Of a DNA stretch of 10,828 nt, positions 1 to 6,282 are shown piece after piece. The stretch spans positions 1 to 10,828 of the forward strand of contig CAVWKS010000005.1 in assembly GCA_963755635.1 (NCBI GenBank). The letters run 5' to 3'. A program made the position numbers and the translations under genes. The notes under the pieces are model-generated. The model ran no database searches. It was not told the DNA's origin and saw only the letters and a program-made list of their open reading frames with translations. The stretch's first letter is position 1. Every line of letters starts with the position of its first letter. The DNA comes from AC-32 sp963755635 (GTDB lineage Bacteria; Actinomycetota; Thermoleophilia; Gaiellales; Gaiellaceae).

Positions 1-55
1 CTCTCTCGTGACTCCGCCGAGCGCCGAAACGGGCCGATTTGCAGGGGTTTCTTGG

Positions 56-87
56 GACTCCACACGCCTCTCCACAGGTGTGGACGG
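56..87. promoter_or_regulatory. Cluster of three DnaA-box-like sites
   Basis: Three 9-mers end in the DnaA-box core TCCACA: GACTCCACA at 56-64 (+), CTCTCCACA at 68-76 (+), and CCGTCCACA read on the minus strand at 79-87. The last two are convergent and form the perfect inverted repeat TCCACA-GG-TGTGGA (71-84). The consensus DnaA box is TTWTCCACA, and GC-rich actinobacteria often deviate in the first three bases. The cores at 59 and 71 are 12 bp apart. Clustering beside rpmH supports DnaA binding, but the 5' parts of the boxes match poorly. Confidence 0.5.
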
Positions 88-169
88 TCCTGTCGGAGCA
101 GACGACGCTTGCGTCGCCCGAAGGGCCGCTCGCCCCACGTTTCGGCCCCCGCTTGTGTGTCGGTTTCTC

Positions 170-178
170 TGTGGAGAA
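170..178 (-). promoter_or_regulatory. DnaA box (TTCTCCACA)
   Basis: Read on the minus strand the site is TTCTCCACA, which matches the DnaA-box form TTNTCCACA in full. It is the best-matching box in the spacer. It lies 20 to 28 bp upstream of the rpmH -10 hexamer, over or just ahead of where a -35 element would sit. A DnaA effect on rpmH-operon transcription is therefore possible, but this is inference from position only. Confidence 0.55.
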
Positions 179-198
179 CCACCCCAGGTGGCTGCGTC

Positions 199-204
199 TA
201 TACT
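199..204 (+). promoter_or_regulatory. Probable rpmH -10 box (TATACT)
   Basis: TATACT differs from the consensus TATAAT at one base and stands out in this GC-rich sequence. No good -35 hexamer is visible 16-18 bp upstream. Transcription would begin near 211 and give an rpmH leader of about 42 nt. Confidence 0.55.
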
Positions 205-213
205 GATTTCCTG

Positions 214-231
214 CCGCCCATCTCCGGGCGG
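214..231 (+). repeat. Hairpin in the rpmH leader
   Basis: CCGCCC (214-219) and GGGCGG (226-231) form a perfect 6-bp stem with a 6-nt loop. A pyrimidine-rich stretch (CTCTTCTTC) follows directly. It would lie at the start of the rpmH transcript, about 21 nt before the GTG start. It could be a 5'-stabilising or attenuating structure, or chance in GC-rich DNA. Confidence 0.35.
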
Positions 232-252
232 CTCTTCTTCAACTTTCGACTC

Positions 253-387
253 GTGAAACGGACCTACCAGCCCAACGTTCGCAGGCGCAAGCGGAGGCAC
301 GGCTTCCGGGCCCGCATGGCCACGCGCGCCGGCCGCGCGATCCTCAAGCGCCGCCGCGCCCGAGGCCGGAAACGCCTCTCTGCCTGA
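253..387 (+). CDS. rpmH: 50S ribosomal protein L34
   Basis: This encodes a 44-aa, extremely basic protein beginning MKRTYQPN, the nearly invariant N-terminus of L34, followed by the family hallmarks RRKRRHGFRARM and a basic C-terminus rich in KRRRARGRKRLSA. L34 is a small structural protein of the large ribosomal subunit that binds 23S rRNA. The length is normal for the family (44-47 aa). The start is GTG at 253, because the protein similarity begins exactly there; upstream codons in the same frame are not L34-like. No strong Shine-Dalgarno sequence is seen. It is first in the rpmH-rnpA-yidD-yidC-jag-rsmG run and stops 16 nt before rnpA. Confidence 0.97.
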   Translation: MKRTYQPNVRRRKRRHGFRARMATRAGRAILKRRRARGRKRLSA

Positions 388-403
388 CCGTCTGGACGCG
401 CGC

Positions 404-751
404 GTGAACCGCCGCCACCGCCTCTCGCGCTCGCGGGACTTCGACGCGGTCTACCGCCACGGCCGGTCGGTCTCGACCCGCTTCCTCGTCCTCTACTGGT
501 TCGAGCGCGAGGACGAGACGGAGGGGCCGCGGCTTGGCCTCGCCGTGCCGAAAGCAGTCGGGCCCGCGGTCGTCCGCAACCGGATCAAGCGACGCCTGCG
601 GGAGATCTTCCGGGCGCGTTCGGAAGAGCTGCCGCAGGATCACGACTACGTGCTGGTCGTCCGGCCCGGCCTCGCCGAGGCCGCTGAGGAGCGCGGCTTC
701 GACTGGCTGGGCGAGCGGGTCGAGGAGATCCTCGGGAAGGCGAGAGCGTGA
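404..751 (+). CDS. rnpA: Ribonuclease P protein component
   Basis: This is the 115-aa protein subunit of RNase P, which helps the catalytic RNA remove 5' leaders from tRNA precursors. The family signature RNRIKRRLRE is intact at residues 58-67, and the N-terminal LSRSRDFDAVYRHGRS and LGLAVPKAVGPAV segments match the substrate-binding fold. Length is normal (about 110-130 aa). The GTG start at 404 gives MNRRHRL, a usual RnpA beginning. Its stop codon overlaps the yidD start as GTGA (748-751), so translation of the two genes is probably coupled. Confidence 0.96.
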   Translation: MNRRHRLSRSRDFDAVYRHGRSVSTRFLVLYWFEREDETEGPRLGLAVPKAVGPAVVRNRIKRRLREIFRARSEELPQDHDYVLVVRPGLAEAAEERGFDWLGERVEEILGKARA

Positions 752-996
752 GGTACGCGTTGCGCGCGCCGACGTACGCCGGCCTCGGCCTGGTTTACCT
801 CTATCGCTGGACGCTCGGGGTCCTCTGGGGCGGCCGCTGCAAGTACCACCCGACCTGCTCGCAGTATGCGCTCGACGCGCTGCGCCACTACGGGCTCGTC
901 CGCGGAGCGGTCCTCACCGGCTGGCGGCTGCTCCGCTGTAACCCGTGGAGCCACGGCGGCGTCGACTACGTCGAGAACCAGAGGCTCTTCCGGTGA
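748..996 (+). CDS. yidD: Membrane protein insertion efficiency factor YidD
   Basis: This 82-aa protein belongs to the YidD family (formerly the hypothetical 'haemolytic' domain DUF37). The diagnostic core CKYHPTCSQYALDALRHYG is at residues 31-49 and RLLRCNPWSHGGVDYV at 60-75. The conserved cysteines are C31, C37 and C64. The N-terminus has an amphipathic, membrane-associating stretch (YAGLGLVYLYRWTLG). YidD works at the inner face of the membrane and assists YidC-dependent insertion, which fits its position directly before yidC. The GTG start at 748 overlaps the rnpA stop, and the TGA stop (994-996) overlaps the yidC GTG start, so it is coupled at both ends. Confidence 0.95.
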   Translation: MRYALRAPTYAGLGLVYLYRWTLGVLWGGRCKYHPTCSQYALDALRHYGLVRGAVLTGWRLLRCNPWSHGGVDYVENQRLFR

Positions 997-1865
997 TCGT
1001 CGGCTCGCCGCTCACGCCGCTCGAGAACCTTCTCCGCTCGGTCCTGGACTGGCTGCACGCGCCGGGCCATTTCCCGAGCCTGACCTGGGCCTGGTCGATC
1101 GTCGCGCTGACGCTGATCGTGCGGCTCCTGCTCGTGCCACTGATGGTCAAGCAGATCCACTCGATGCAGAACCTCCAACGGCACGCGCCGCAGATGAAGG
1201 AGATCCAGAAGAAGTACAAGGCCGACAAGAAGCGTCAGCAGGAAGAGCTGATGAAGTTCTACAAGGAGAACCAGATCAACCCGGCGGCGTCGTGCCTGCC
1301 GATGCTGGCGCAGTTCCCGGTCTTCATCGCGCTCTACCTCGTCCTGCGGCACTTCGCGAAGCACCCGCCGTGCCCAGGGCACCCGGTCAATCCCCAGGTC
1401 TGCGTCGACCGCGGCGACTTCTCCTGGCTCCACAACTTCGTGCCGAACATCGCGGCCCACGCGAGCGCGCACTGGTCGGGCTACGTGCTGCTCGCCCTCT
1501 ACGTCGCCACACAGCTGGTCTCGACCGTCCTGATGTCGTCCACGATGGAAAAGTCGCAGCGGATGATGCTGCTGATCCTCCCGCTGACGTTCGTCTTCTT
1601 CCTGATCAACTTCCCCGTCGGGCTCGTTCTCTACTGGGTGACGACGAACCTCTGGACGGTCGGGCAGGGATTGATCACGCGGCGGTTGATGCCGAAGGCC
1701 CAGGCGCCCGCGAAGCGGTCGTCGCGGACGGCTCCGCGTGACGAGGCGGAGGCTCCGCAGGACGGCACGGCGCCCGAGCCTGCGCCCGCGGTCGTGAACC
1801 CGGCTCAGCCCGCGCAGCCGAGGCGCGTCAAGCGCAAGAAGAAAAAGGGCGGCGCGCGGCGATGA
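993..1865 (+). CDS. yidC: Membrane protein insertase YidC/Oxa1
   Basis: This 290-aa member of the YidC/Oxa1/Alb3 family inserts membrane proteins with or without SecYEG. The N-terminal segment is followed by a transmembrane helix at about 33-52 that carries the conserved positively charged residue of the hydrophilic groove (R44, in LTLIVRLLLVPL). A cytoplasmic coiled-coil loop follows (about 55-95, rich in K/Q/E), then NPAASCLPMLAQFPVFIALY (96-115), which is the strongest family motif. More helices follow near 160-185 and 190-225. The C-terminal tail is Pro/Ala-rich and ends in a dense basic run (RVKRKKKKGGARR), as in ribosome-binding tails of YidC-type proteins lacking the large periplasmic domain. 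I chose GTG at 993 over the in-frame ATG at 945 because it gives a GTGA overlap with yidD; the extra 16 residues would lie wholly within yidD and are not family-like. Confidence 0.95.
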   Translation: MIVGSPLTPLENLLRSVLDWLHAPGHFPSLTWAWSIVALTLIVRLLLVPLMVKQIHSMQNLQRHAPQMKEIQKKYKADKKRQQEELMKFYKENQINPAASCLPMLAQFPVFIALYLVLRHFAKHPPCPGHPVNPQVCVDRGDFSWLHNFVPNIAAHASAHWSGYVLLALYVATQLVSTVLMSSTMEKSQRMMLLILPLTFVFFLINFPVGLVLYWVTTNLWTVGQGLITRRLMPKAQAPAKRSSRTAPRDEAEAPQDGTAPEPAPAVVNPAQPAQPRRVKRKKKKGGARR

Positions 1866-2548
1866 CCGAGACGCTGCAGGTCGAGGCGACCGGCGAGACT
1901 GTCGGCGAGGCCAAGTGGTCGGCGCTGCGCGAGCTCGAGAAGCTGCGGCCCGGGATCGACAAGGCGGCGGTGCAGTTCCAGGTGCTCTCCGAGGGCGAGC
2001 GCGGGCTGCTCGGTGTCGGGTTCGCACCGGCGCGCGTGATCGCGAGCGTGGACGACGCTGTCGGCGAGGCCGAGGCGGCGCCTCCACCTGAGGACGAGAG
2101 CGACCTCGCCGGCGAGGTGCGCGAGATCCTGGAGCGGATCCTCGAGGCGATCGAGACCGCGGCCCATGTCGAGCTGCGGGAGGACGACGAGTCGATCGTG
2201 GCCACGATCACCGGCCGCGACCTGGGCCTGGTGATCGGCAAGCACGGCCAGACGATCGATGCGATCCAGTACCTCGTCAACGCGATCACCTGGCGGGCGC
2301 ACGGCGAGGAGCGAAAGCAGGTGATCGTCGACGCGGCGGGCTACCGGGAGCGGCGTGAGGCGACGCTCGGGACGCTCGCGCTGCGCAGCGCCGAGCGCGT
2401 GCGGTCGTCCGGGCGGGCGTTCGAGCTCGATCCGATGACTGCCGTCGAGCGCAAGGTCGTCCACCTGCGCCTGAAGGACGTGCCGGGCGTGATCACGCGC
2501 AGCGAGGGCAGCGAGCCCAACCGCTTCGTCGTGATCGAGCCTGAGTGA
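1862..2548 (+). CDS. jag: Jag/KhpB RNA-binding protein (Jag_N-KH-R3H)
   Basis: This 228-aa protein has the three-part Jag architecture. An N-terminal Jag_N domain (about 4-62) contains GERGLLGVG. A charged linker rich in Pro/Glu follows (about 66-84). The KH domain (about 95-155) carries the nucleic-acid-binding GKHG loop at 126-129 within GLVIGKHGQTIDAIQYLVN. The C-terminal R3H domain (about 160-226) has the defining R-x3-H at R197 and H201. Jag/KhpB proteins bind RNA and influence cell-wall elongation and division in Gram-positive bacteria; the specific role here is not shown. ATG at 1862 overlaps the yidC stop (ATGA), and the stop overlaps the rsmG start (GTGA). The jag-next-to-yidC arrangement is widely conserved. 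Confidence 0.95.
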   Translation: MTETLQVEATGETVGEAKWSALRELEKLRPGIDKAAVQFQVLSEGERGLLGVGFAPARVIASVDDAVGEAEAAPPPEDESDLAGEVREILERILEAIETAAHVELREDDESIVATITGRDLGLVIGKHGQTIDAIQYLVNAITWRAHGEERKQVIVDAAGYRERREATLGTLALRSAERVRSSGRAFELDPMTAVERKVVHLRLKDVPGVITRSEGSEPNRFVVIEPE

Positions 2549-3120
2549 TCGAGCGCTGGCTCCAGGCTCTCGTTGACACACCAGGACTGACCTCGCTCTC
2601 GGGCGAAGAGGCCCGCCGCGTCTTGATCGAGGACAGCCTGCGCGCAGTCGCCGTCGTCAGGGAGTTCGAGGGCCCGATCGTCGACGTCGGGTCAGGCGGT
2701 GGAGCGCCCGGCGTCCCGCTCGCCGTGTCGCTTCCTGACCGCGACGTGACGTTGCTCGAAGCCAACCGGCGCAAGTGCGAGTTCCTCGAGCGCTGGGCGC
2801 GTGAGCTGCCGAACGTGCGGGTGATCTGCGGGCGCGCCGAAGAGCAACCCGTGGACGCCTACGGGGTCGCTGTTGCGAAAGCGCTGGCACCGCCGCCGGT
2901 CGCCGCCGAGTGGTGTCTCCCGCTGGTCGCTCCGGGCGGCGCGGCGATCCTGTTCGCCAGCCCGAGCGCCGAGCGCGAACCGGTCGCGCGCGTGGCCGCG
3001 AAACTGGGCGGAGAGCTCGCCGAGGGACCGCCGGGACTGCTCGTCCTGCGCAAGCTGGCGCCCACTCCGGCGGGCTTCCCGCGGCGTCCAGGCGTCGCCA
3101 GGAAACGTCCGCTCGCGTAG
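2545..3120 (+). CDS. rsmG: 16S rRNA (guanine-N7)-methyltransferase RsmG
   Basis: This encodes a 191-aa class I S-adenosylmethionine-dependent methyltransferase of the RsmG/GidB family, which makes m7G527 in 16S rRNA; loss of this mark is known to give low-level streptomycin resistance in other bacteria. The SAM-binding motif I is VDVGSGGGAPGVPLA (46-60), followed by the acidic ribose-binding residue in LLEANRRK (E72) and the GRAEE segment (96-100). The C-terminus ends FPRRPGVARKRPLA, typical of the family. It is shorter than many homologues (about 205-240 aa), with a trimmed N-terminus. GTG at 2545 overlaps the jag stop by 4 nt and is the natural start. Confidence 0.93.
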   Translation: MIERWLQALVDTPGLTSLSGEEARRVLIEDSLRAVAVVREFEGPIVDVGSGGGAPGVPLAVSLPDRDVTLLEANRRKCEFLERWARELPNVRVICGRAEEQPVDAYGVAVAKALAPPPVAAEWCLPLVAPGGAAILFASPSAEREPVARVAAKLGGELAEGPPGLLVLRKLAPTPAGFPRRPGVARKRPLA

Positions 3121-3121
3121 C

Positions 3122-3127
3122 TAGCGT
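3122..3127 (+). promoter_or_regulatory. Leaderless-type -10 box (TAGCGT) of parA
   Basis: TAGCGT fits the actinobacterial TAnnnT -10 pattern and is followed by exactly 6 nt (GGACAC) before the parA ATG at 3134. Transcription would therefore start at or next to the A of the start codon. No Shine-Dalgarno sequence fits in the 13-nt rsmG-parA gap. No good -35 box is visible. Confidence 0.45.
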
Positions 3128-3133
3128 GGACAC

Positions 3134-3889
3134 ATGCCCGGACGGGTGTACGCGCTTGCCAATCAGAAGGGCGGCGTCGGCAAGACGACCACCGCGATCA
3201 ATCTCGCGGCCTGTCTCGCCGAGGCCGGCGAGCGCACGCTGGTCGTCGACCTCGACCCACAGGCGAACGCGACGTCGGGGCTGGGCGAGCGCGCGAACGG
3301 CAGCTCGTCGCTCGACCTGCTCGACGGGATCGCCCTCGACCGGCTCGTTCGGCCGACGCGCTTCACGAATCTCGAGCTCGTGCCTTCGAAGCCCGAGCTG
3401 GCGGGTGCGGCGGTCGAGCTCTCGCGCAGGCCCGACGGCGAGCGCTACCTGGCCGAGGCCCTCGCGCACGCGGGCGAGAGCTACTCGTTCGTCTTCGTCG
3501 ACTGCCCGCCGTCGCTCGGCCCGCTGACGGTCAACGCGCTCGCGGCCGCCGATCGCGTGCTCGTGCCGGTGCAGGCCGAGTACTACGCGCTCGAGGGGCT
3601 GGCGCAGCTGGTCGGCTCGGTCGAGCTCGTCCGCTCGCGGCTCAACCCGAAGCTGGCGATCGGGGGCGTGCTCCTGACGATGGTCGACCGCCGGACCCGG
3701 CTCGCGGCGGACGTCTCGGACGAAGTGCGCCGGCACTTCGGCGAGCTCGTGTTCCGCACCGCCGTGCCGCGCTCGGTGCGCGTCGCCGAGGCGCCGAGCC
3801 ACGGGCTGCCGGTCACTGCCTACGACCGCGGGTCGGCCGGCGCCGACGCGTACTGGAAGGTGGCGATGGAGCTTGTCGGCCGTTCCTGA
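3134..3889 (+). CDS. parA: Chromosome-partitioning ATPase ParA (Soj)
   Basis: This 251-aa MinD/ParA-superfamily ATPase has the deviant Walker A motif KGGVGKTT at 12-19 within ANQKGGVGKTTTAINLA, the switch region VVDLDPQANATSG (37-49) and Walker B SFVFVDCPPS (118-127). ParA dimerises with ATP, binds DNA nonspecifically and, through ParB, drives segregation of origin regions. Length and order of motifs match chromosomal Soj-type ParA, without the N-terminal HTH of plasmid type Ia proteins. ATG at 3134 is preceded by a leaderless-type promoter. The 3' end overlaps parB by 17 nt, indicating a two-gene transcript, and the location beside the rpmH cluster is typical of chromosomal parAB. Confidence 0.96.
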   Translation: MPGRVYALANQKGGVGKTTTAINLAACLAEAGERTLVVDLDPQANATSGLGERANGSSSLDLLDGIALDRLVRPTRFTNLELVPSKPELAGAAVELSRRPDGERYLAEALAHAGESYSFVFVDCPPSLGPLTVNALAAADRVLVPVQAEYYALEGLAQLVGSVELVRSRLNPKLAIGGVLLTMVDRRTRLAADVSDEVRRHFGELVFRTAVPRSVRVAEAPSHGLPVTAYDRGSAGADAYWKVAMELVGRS

Positions 3890-4718
3890 GAAACGGCGCG
3901 GCCTCGGCCGCGGACTCGAGCTGCTCGTCGGCGGCGAGGGCCGCTCCGAGCTGGCGCACCTGCCCGTTGAGACGATCCACGCGAACCCGCGCCAGCCGCG
4001 GAAGCGCTTCGACCACGAGTCGACGAGCGCGCTCGCGGACTCGATTCGCGCGCAGGGTCTCGTCCAGCCGGTCGTCGTGCGGCCGCGTGAGGCCGGCGGC
4101 TACGAGCTGATCGCCGGCGAGCGGCGCTGGCGCGCGGCCCGGGAGGCCGGCGTGCCCACGGTTCCGGCGCTGGTGCGCGAGGCCGACGACCGCGACTCGA
4201 TCCTGCTCGGCCTGGTCGAGAACGTCGCCCGCGAGCAGCTTTCGGCCGTCGAGGAGTCCCGTGCCTACGCGCTGCTGATGGACGAGTTCGGGCTCTCGCT
4301 CGGCGAGCTCGCGGAACGGGTGGGCAAGTCGAAGCCGACCGTCTCGAACCGTCTCCGCCTGCTCGAGCTGACCGACGACCTGCTCGCCCTTGTCGAGCGC
4401 GGCGAGCTCTCCGAAGGCCACGCGCGCGCTGTGCTGGCGGTGCCTGACAACGAGGGGCGCAGGCGCCTGGCGCGGCAGATCGTGCGCCGCGGCCTGTCGG
4501 TGCGCGCCGCCGAGCGAGCCGCCCGCTGGGCCGGCGCGAAGACGAAGCCGCGCAAGGTGCCGAAGGTCGACCCGGCTCTCGCCGAGCGCGTGCGCAAGGC
4601 CGCCGAGCGCGCGACCGGCTTCACAGCGCGGGTGGTATCGGGCCGCCTCGAGATCGCCTTCGGCGACGAGACCGAGCTCGAGGAGCTGGCGGAAGCGCTC
4701 GAACGGCTCGTCGCGTAG
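3873..4718 (+). CDS. parB: Chromosome-partitioning protein ParB (Spo0J)
   Basis: This encodes a 281-aa ParB-family CTPase that loads at parS and acts with ParA. The N-terminus EKRRGLGRGLELL (6-18) is the ParA-stimulating segment usual in chromosomal ParB. The ParB/Srx CTP-binding fold spans about 28-130, with GERRWRAA (82-89) and ENVAREQLSAVEE (116-128). A helix-turn-helix follows (LSLGELAERVGKSKPTVSNRL, about 141-161). The C-terminal dimerisation domain (about 235-281) is set off by a basic linker rich in KTKPRKVPKVD. The start is TTG at 3873, inside the end of parA; it is preferred because it gives the complete conserved N-terminus. No full parS site is visible in the window. Confidence 0.95.
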   Translation: MSAVPEKRRGLGRGLELLVGGEGRSELAHLPVETIHANPRQPRKRFDHESTSALADSIRAQGLVQPVVVRPREAGGYELIAGERRWRAAREAGVPTVPALVREADDRDSILLGLVENVAREQLSAVEESRAYALLMDEFGLSLGELAERVGKSKPTVSNRLRLLELTDDLLALVERGELSEGHARAVLAVPDNEGRRRLARQIVRRGLSVRAAERAARWAGAKTKPRKVPKVDPALAERVRKAAERATGFTARVVSGRLEIAFGDETELEELAEALERLVA

Positions 4719-4723
4719 CCCCG

Positions 4724-4729
4724 TATCCT
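4724..4729 (+). promoter_or_regulatory. Possible -10 box (TATCCT) after parB
   Basis: TATCCT fits TAnnnT and sits inside the 10-mer CGTATCCTTG (4722-4731), which recurs at 5025-5034 ahead of the next gene. It lies 29 nt before the ATG at 4759. A short inverted repeat GCCG-TTAAAC-CGGC (4743-4756) falls between it and the start codon. Confidence 0.35.
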
Positions 4730-4758
4730 TGCCGTCCTCCAGGCCGTTAAACCGGCAG

Positions 4759-5007
4759 ATGCTTCCCGGCTGGCATCACAACCTCGAATCGCTCGAGGCG
4801 ATCTCGCAAGACGACGTCATGCGCGACCTCGTCCTGCGCATGAGCGCTCTCTCGCAGGCGGGCAGCCTGGGCCCATTCTTGTTCGAGCTGGCCCATGACG
4901 AGGACCTGGACGACCTGACGAAGGGCTCGCTCGCGGAGATCGCCGACGATCCGAGCTTCCTCCTCGCGGTCGAGGATTACCTCAACCGCACCGAGATCCT
5001 CCACTAG
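4759..5007 (+). CDS. Hypothetical protein, 82 aa
   Basis: I do not recognise this protein. It is acidic, with clusters such as HDEDLDDL and EIADDPSF, probably largely alpha-helical, with no signal peptide, membrane segment or cysteines, so a small cytosolic protein is likely. Its sequence is balanced and not the Arg/Ala/Pro-skewed pattern of shadow frames, and it lies alone between parB and the next gene, so I take it as a real gene. ATG at 4759 is the first plausible start after the parB stop; the same frame is open further upstream inside parB, but there it reads as an Arg/Ser/Ala-rich shadow. No strong Shine-Dalgarno sequence is visible. A -10-like TATCCT at 4724 suggests separate transcription. 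Function is unknown. Confidence 0.7.
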   Translation: MLPGWHHNLESLEAISQDDVMRDLVLRMSALSQAGSLGPFLFELAHDEDLDDLTKGSLAEIADDPSFLLAVEDYLNRTEILH

Positions 5008-5026
5008 CGCTTCGTCGCCCGCGGCG

Positions 5027-5032
5027 TATCCT
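5027..5032 (+). promoter_or_regulatory. Possible -10 box (TATCCT) before the phosphatase-fold gene
   Basis: TATCCT is the core of the second copy of CGTATCCTTG (5025-5034). It ends 11 nt before the ATG at 5044, which would give a leader of about 5 nt. GGAG at 5034-5037 also lies at Shine-Dalgarno distance from that ATG, so a longer transcript from further upstream is an alternative. Confidence 0.35.
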
Positions 5033-5043
5033 TGGAGCGGGAG

Positions 5044-6003
5044 ATGCCGCCGTTCCCGAAGCCGCGCTTCGACTACGAGTACGACCTCGACAAGGAGATC
5101 GCGGCGCTGCGCGCCTACCGGCGCCAGAAGCCGGGTCGCGAGATCCCGCAGAAGGGGCGGGACCGCCTGCTGCTCGGCACGTGGAACATCGCGAACCTCG
5201 GCGTCCAGGACCGGCTCGACAGCGACTACTCGCTGATCGCGGAGCTGATCAGCTGGTTCGATCTCGTCGCGGTGCAGGAGGTGAACGACGACCTGCGCGG
5301 GATCGAGGCGATCCATTCCAAGCTGCCGGCGCGCTACGACCTGCTCTTCTCCGACGCGTCGGGCAATCAGGAGCGCCAGGCCTTTCTCTTCGATTCGCGC
5401 AAGGTGAAGAGGCTGAGAGAGGTCGGGCGCCTCTCGATCCCGCCGAACCAGCTCTCGGCGATCAAGCTGCCGGGCACGACGACCGCGTTCCCCGGCTTCG
5501 ACCGCGGGCCGTACCTCGCGAGCTTCGAGTGCGGGGCCTTCCGCTTCTCGCTGCTGAACGTCCACCTCTACTACGGCTCGTCCGATCCGGCAGACGTGGA
5601 CCGCCGCATGCTCGAGACCTTCGCGGTCGCCTGGTGGGCCGATCGCAAGCACCGCGACGCGCTCTCGTACGTCCCGGAAGTCGTGCCGCTCGGCGACTTC
5701 AACCTGCCGAAGCAGATGCCGGGTGACGCGATCTACGACGCGCTCGTCACGCGCGGGCTGTACGTGCCCCCGCACACGTCACAGATCGGCTCGGCAATCG
5801 CCTCGGACTCGTACTACGACCAGATCGCCTTCTTCCCGGGCTCGACACAGACCCGTTTCACCGGAGCGAGCAACGTCTTCGACTTCGACGGCGCGCTCTT
5901 CCAGGATCTGTGGCAGGAACGTCCCGGCTCACCGTTCCTGAGCTACGTCCGCTACCACATGTCCGACCATCGCCCGTTGTGGGCGGAGTTCCACACGACC
6001 TGA
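5044..6003 (+). CDS. Endonuclease/exonuclease/phosphatase family protein
   Basis: This 319-aa protein has the EEP fold shared by DNase I, exonuclease III and inositol/sphingomyelin phosphodiesterases. All metal and catalytic motifs can be placed in order: GTWNIANL (N48), VAVQEV (E79), LLNVHLYYG (H174), PLGDFNLP (D218, N220), SYYDQIAF (D259) and MSDHRPLWAEF (D308, H309). It is therefore predicted to be an active Mg-dependent phosphodiesterase, but the substrate cannot be read from the sequence. The charged N-terminus (1-40) has no signal peptide, so it is probably cytosolic. The start is ATG at 5044, preceded by GGAG at 6-nt spacing; an in-frame TTG at 5032 would add only LERE and overlaps the TATCCT box. 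About 120 nt separate it from the convergent tRNA gene. Confidence 0.92.
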   Translation: MPPFPKPRFDYEYDLDKEIAALRAYRRQKPGREIPQKGRDRLLLGTWNIANLGVQDRLDSDYSLIAELISWFDLVAVQEVNDDLRGIEAIHSKLPARYDLLFSDASGNQERQAFLFDSRKVKRLREVGRLSIPPNQLSAIKLPGTTTAFPGFDRGPYLASFECGAFRFSLLNVHLYYGSSDPADVDRRMLETFAVAWWADRKHRDALSYVPEVVPLGDFNLPKQMPGDAIYDALVTRGLYVPPHTSQIGSAIASDSYYDQIAFFPGSTQTRFTGASNVFDFDGALFQDLWQERPGSPFLSYVRYHMSDHRPLWAEFHTT

Positions 6004-6009
6004 ACCGCC

Positions 6010-6052
6010 GCCGCGACCGACATGGCGGGCGCGGCAACCAACGGCCGGCCGT
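6010..6052. terminator. Possible inverted-repeat terminator region between convergent genes
   Basis: Directly after the 6003 stop, GCCGCG (6010-6015) can pair with CGCGGC (6030-6035), and a perfect 12-bp palindrome ACGGCCGGCCGT follows at 6041-6052. The position between a plus-strand gene and the end of a minus-strand tRNA suits a bidirectional terminator. There is no T-tract, so this is weak support. I see nothing else in 6053-6125. Confidence 0.25.
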
Positions 6053-6125
6053 CAGTGGTCCGCGAGCCGGCGCAGCCGACTGGCTGCAGAGCGAGCGGAA
6101 AGCGAAGCGGGCGAGGCGGGAAACA

Positions 6126-6199
<74 letters not shown>

Positions 6200-6208
6200 G
6201 GGGCGGCC

Positions 6209-6214
6209 ATAGTA
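6209..6214 (-). promoter_or_regulatory. Probable -10 box (TACTAT) of the tRNA-Ile gene
   Basis: On the minus strand TACTAT (TAnnnT) ends 9 nt before the mature 5' end of the tRNA. Transcription about 7 nt downstream would leave a leader of only a few bases for RNase P to remove. No clear -35 element is seen. Confidence 0.45.
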
Positions 6215-6282
6215 GCGGCCCCCACGCAAGGGATGTTGGCGCCGACAAAACCGGTCGATGAGCGTCTAGATCACCTGCGGCT

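Larger units (their letters stand above)
1..252. other. Gene-free origin-side spacer upstream of rpmH
   Basis: No reading frame here has protein-like content; the frames that are open run into rpmH in another register or have skewed composition. The stretch holds four TCCACA cores (two on each strand), a good -10 box for rpmH and two short inverted repeats (103-116 and 214-231). In many bacteria the rpmH-dnaA spacer is part of, or next to, oriC, and dnaA is divergent from rpmH. That would place dnaA just off the left edge on the minus strand. I see no clear AT-rich unwinding element, so the complete origin is probably not contained in this window. Confidence 0.6.

Noticed and set aside
244..259. 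Possible parS site around CGTGAAAC
   Set aside because: Only the right half of GTTTCACGTGAAAC is present (252-259), the left half does not match, and the bases are dictated by the conserved rpmH start (GTGAAACGG).
945..992. Upstream ATG start for yidC
   Set aside because: It would add 16 Arg-rich residues read within yidD; the GTG at 993 gives a GTGA overlap and a normal YidC N-terminus.
966..2087. Long minus-strand open frame opposite yidC/jag
   Set aside because: Composition is extremely Arg-rich without domains, while the plus strand encodes intact yidC and jag; a normal shadow in GC-rich DNA. The same applies to other long antiparallel frames (for example 4747-5775 and 2657-3802).
5032..5043. 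TTG start giving a 323-aa phosphatase-fold protein
   Set aside because: It overlaps the likely -10 box, and the ATG at 5044 has GGAG at suitable spacing.
5851..5866. GTTTCACCGG inside the phosphatase-fold gene as a parS half-site
   Set aside because: One half only, followed by no GTGAAAC, and within coding sequence.
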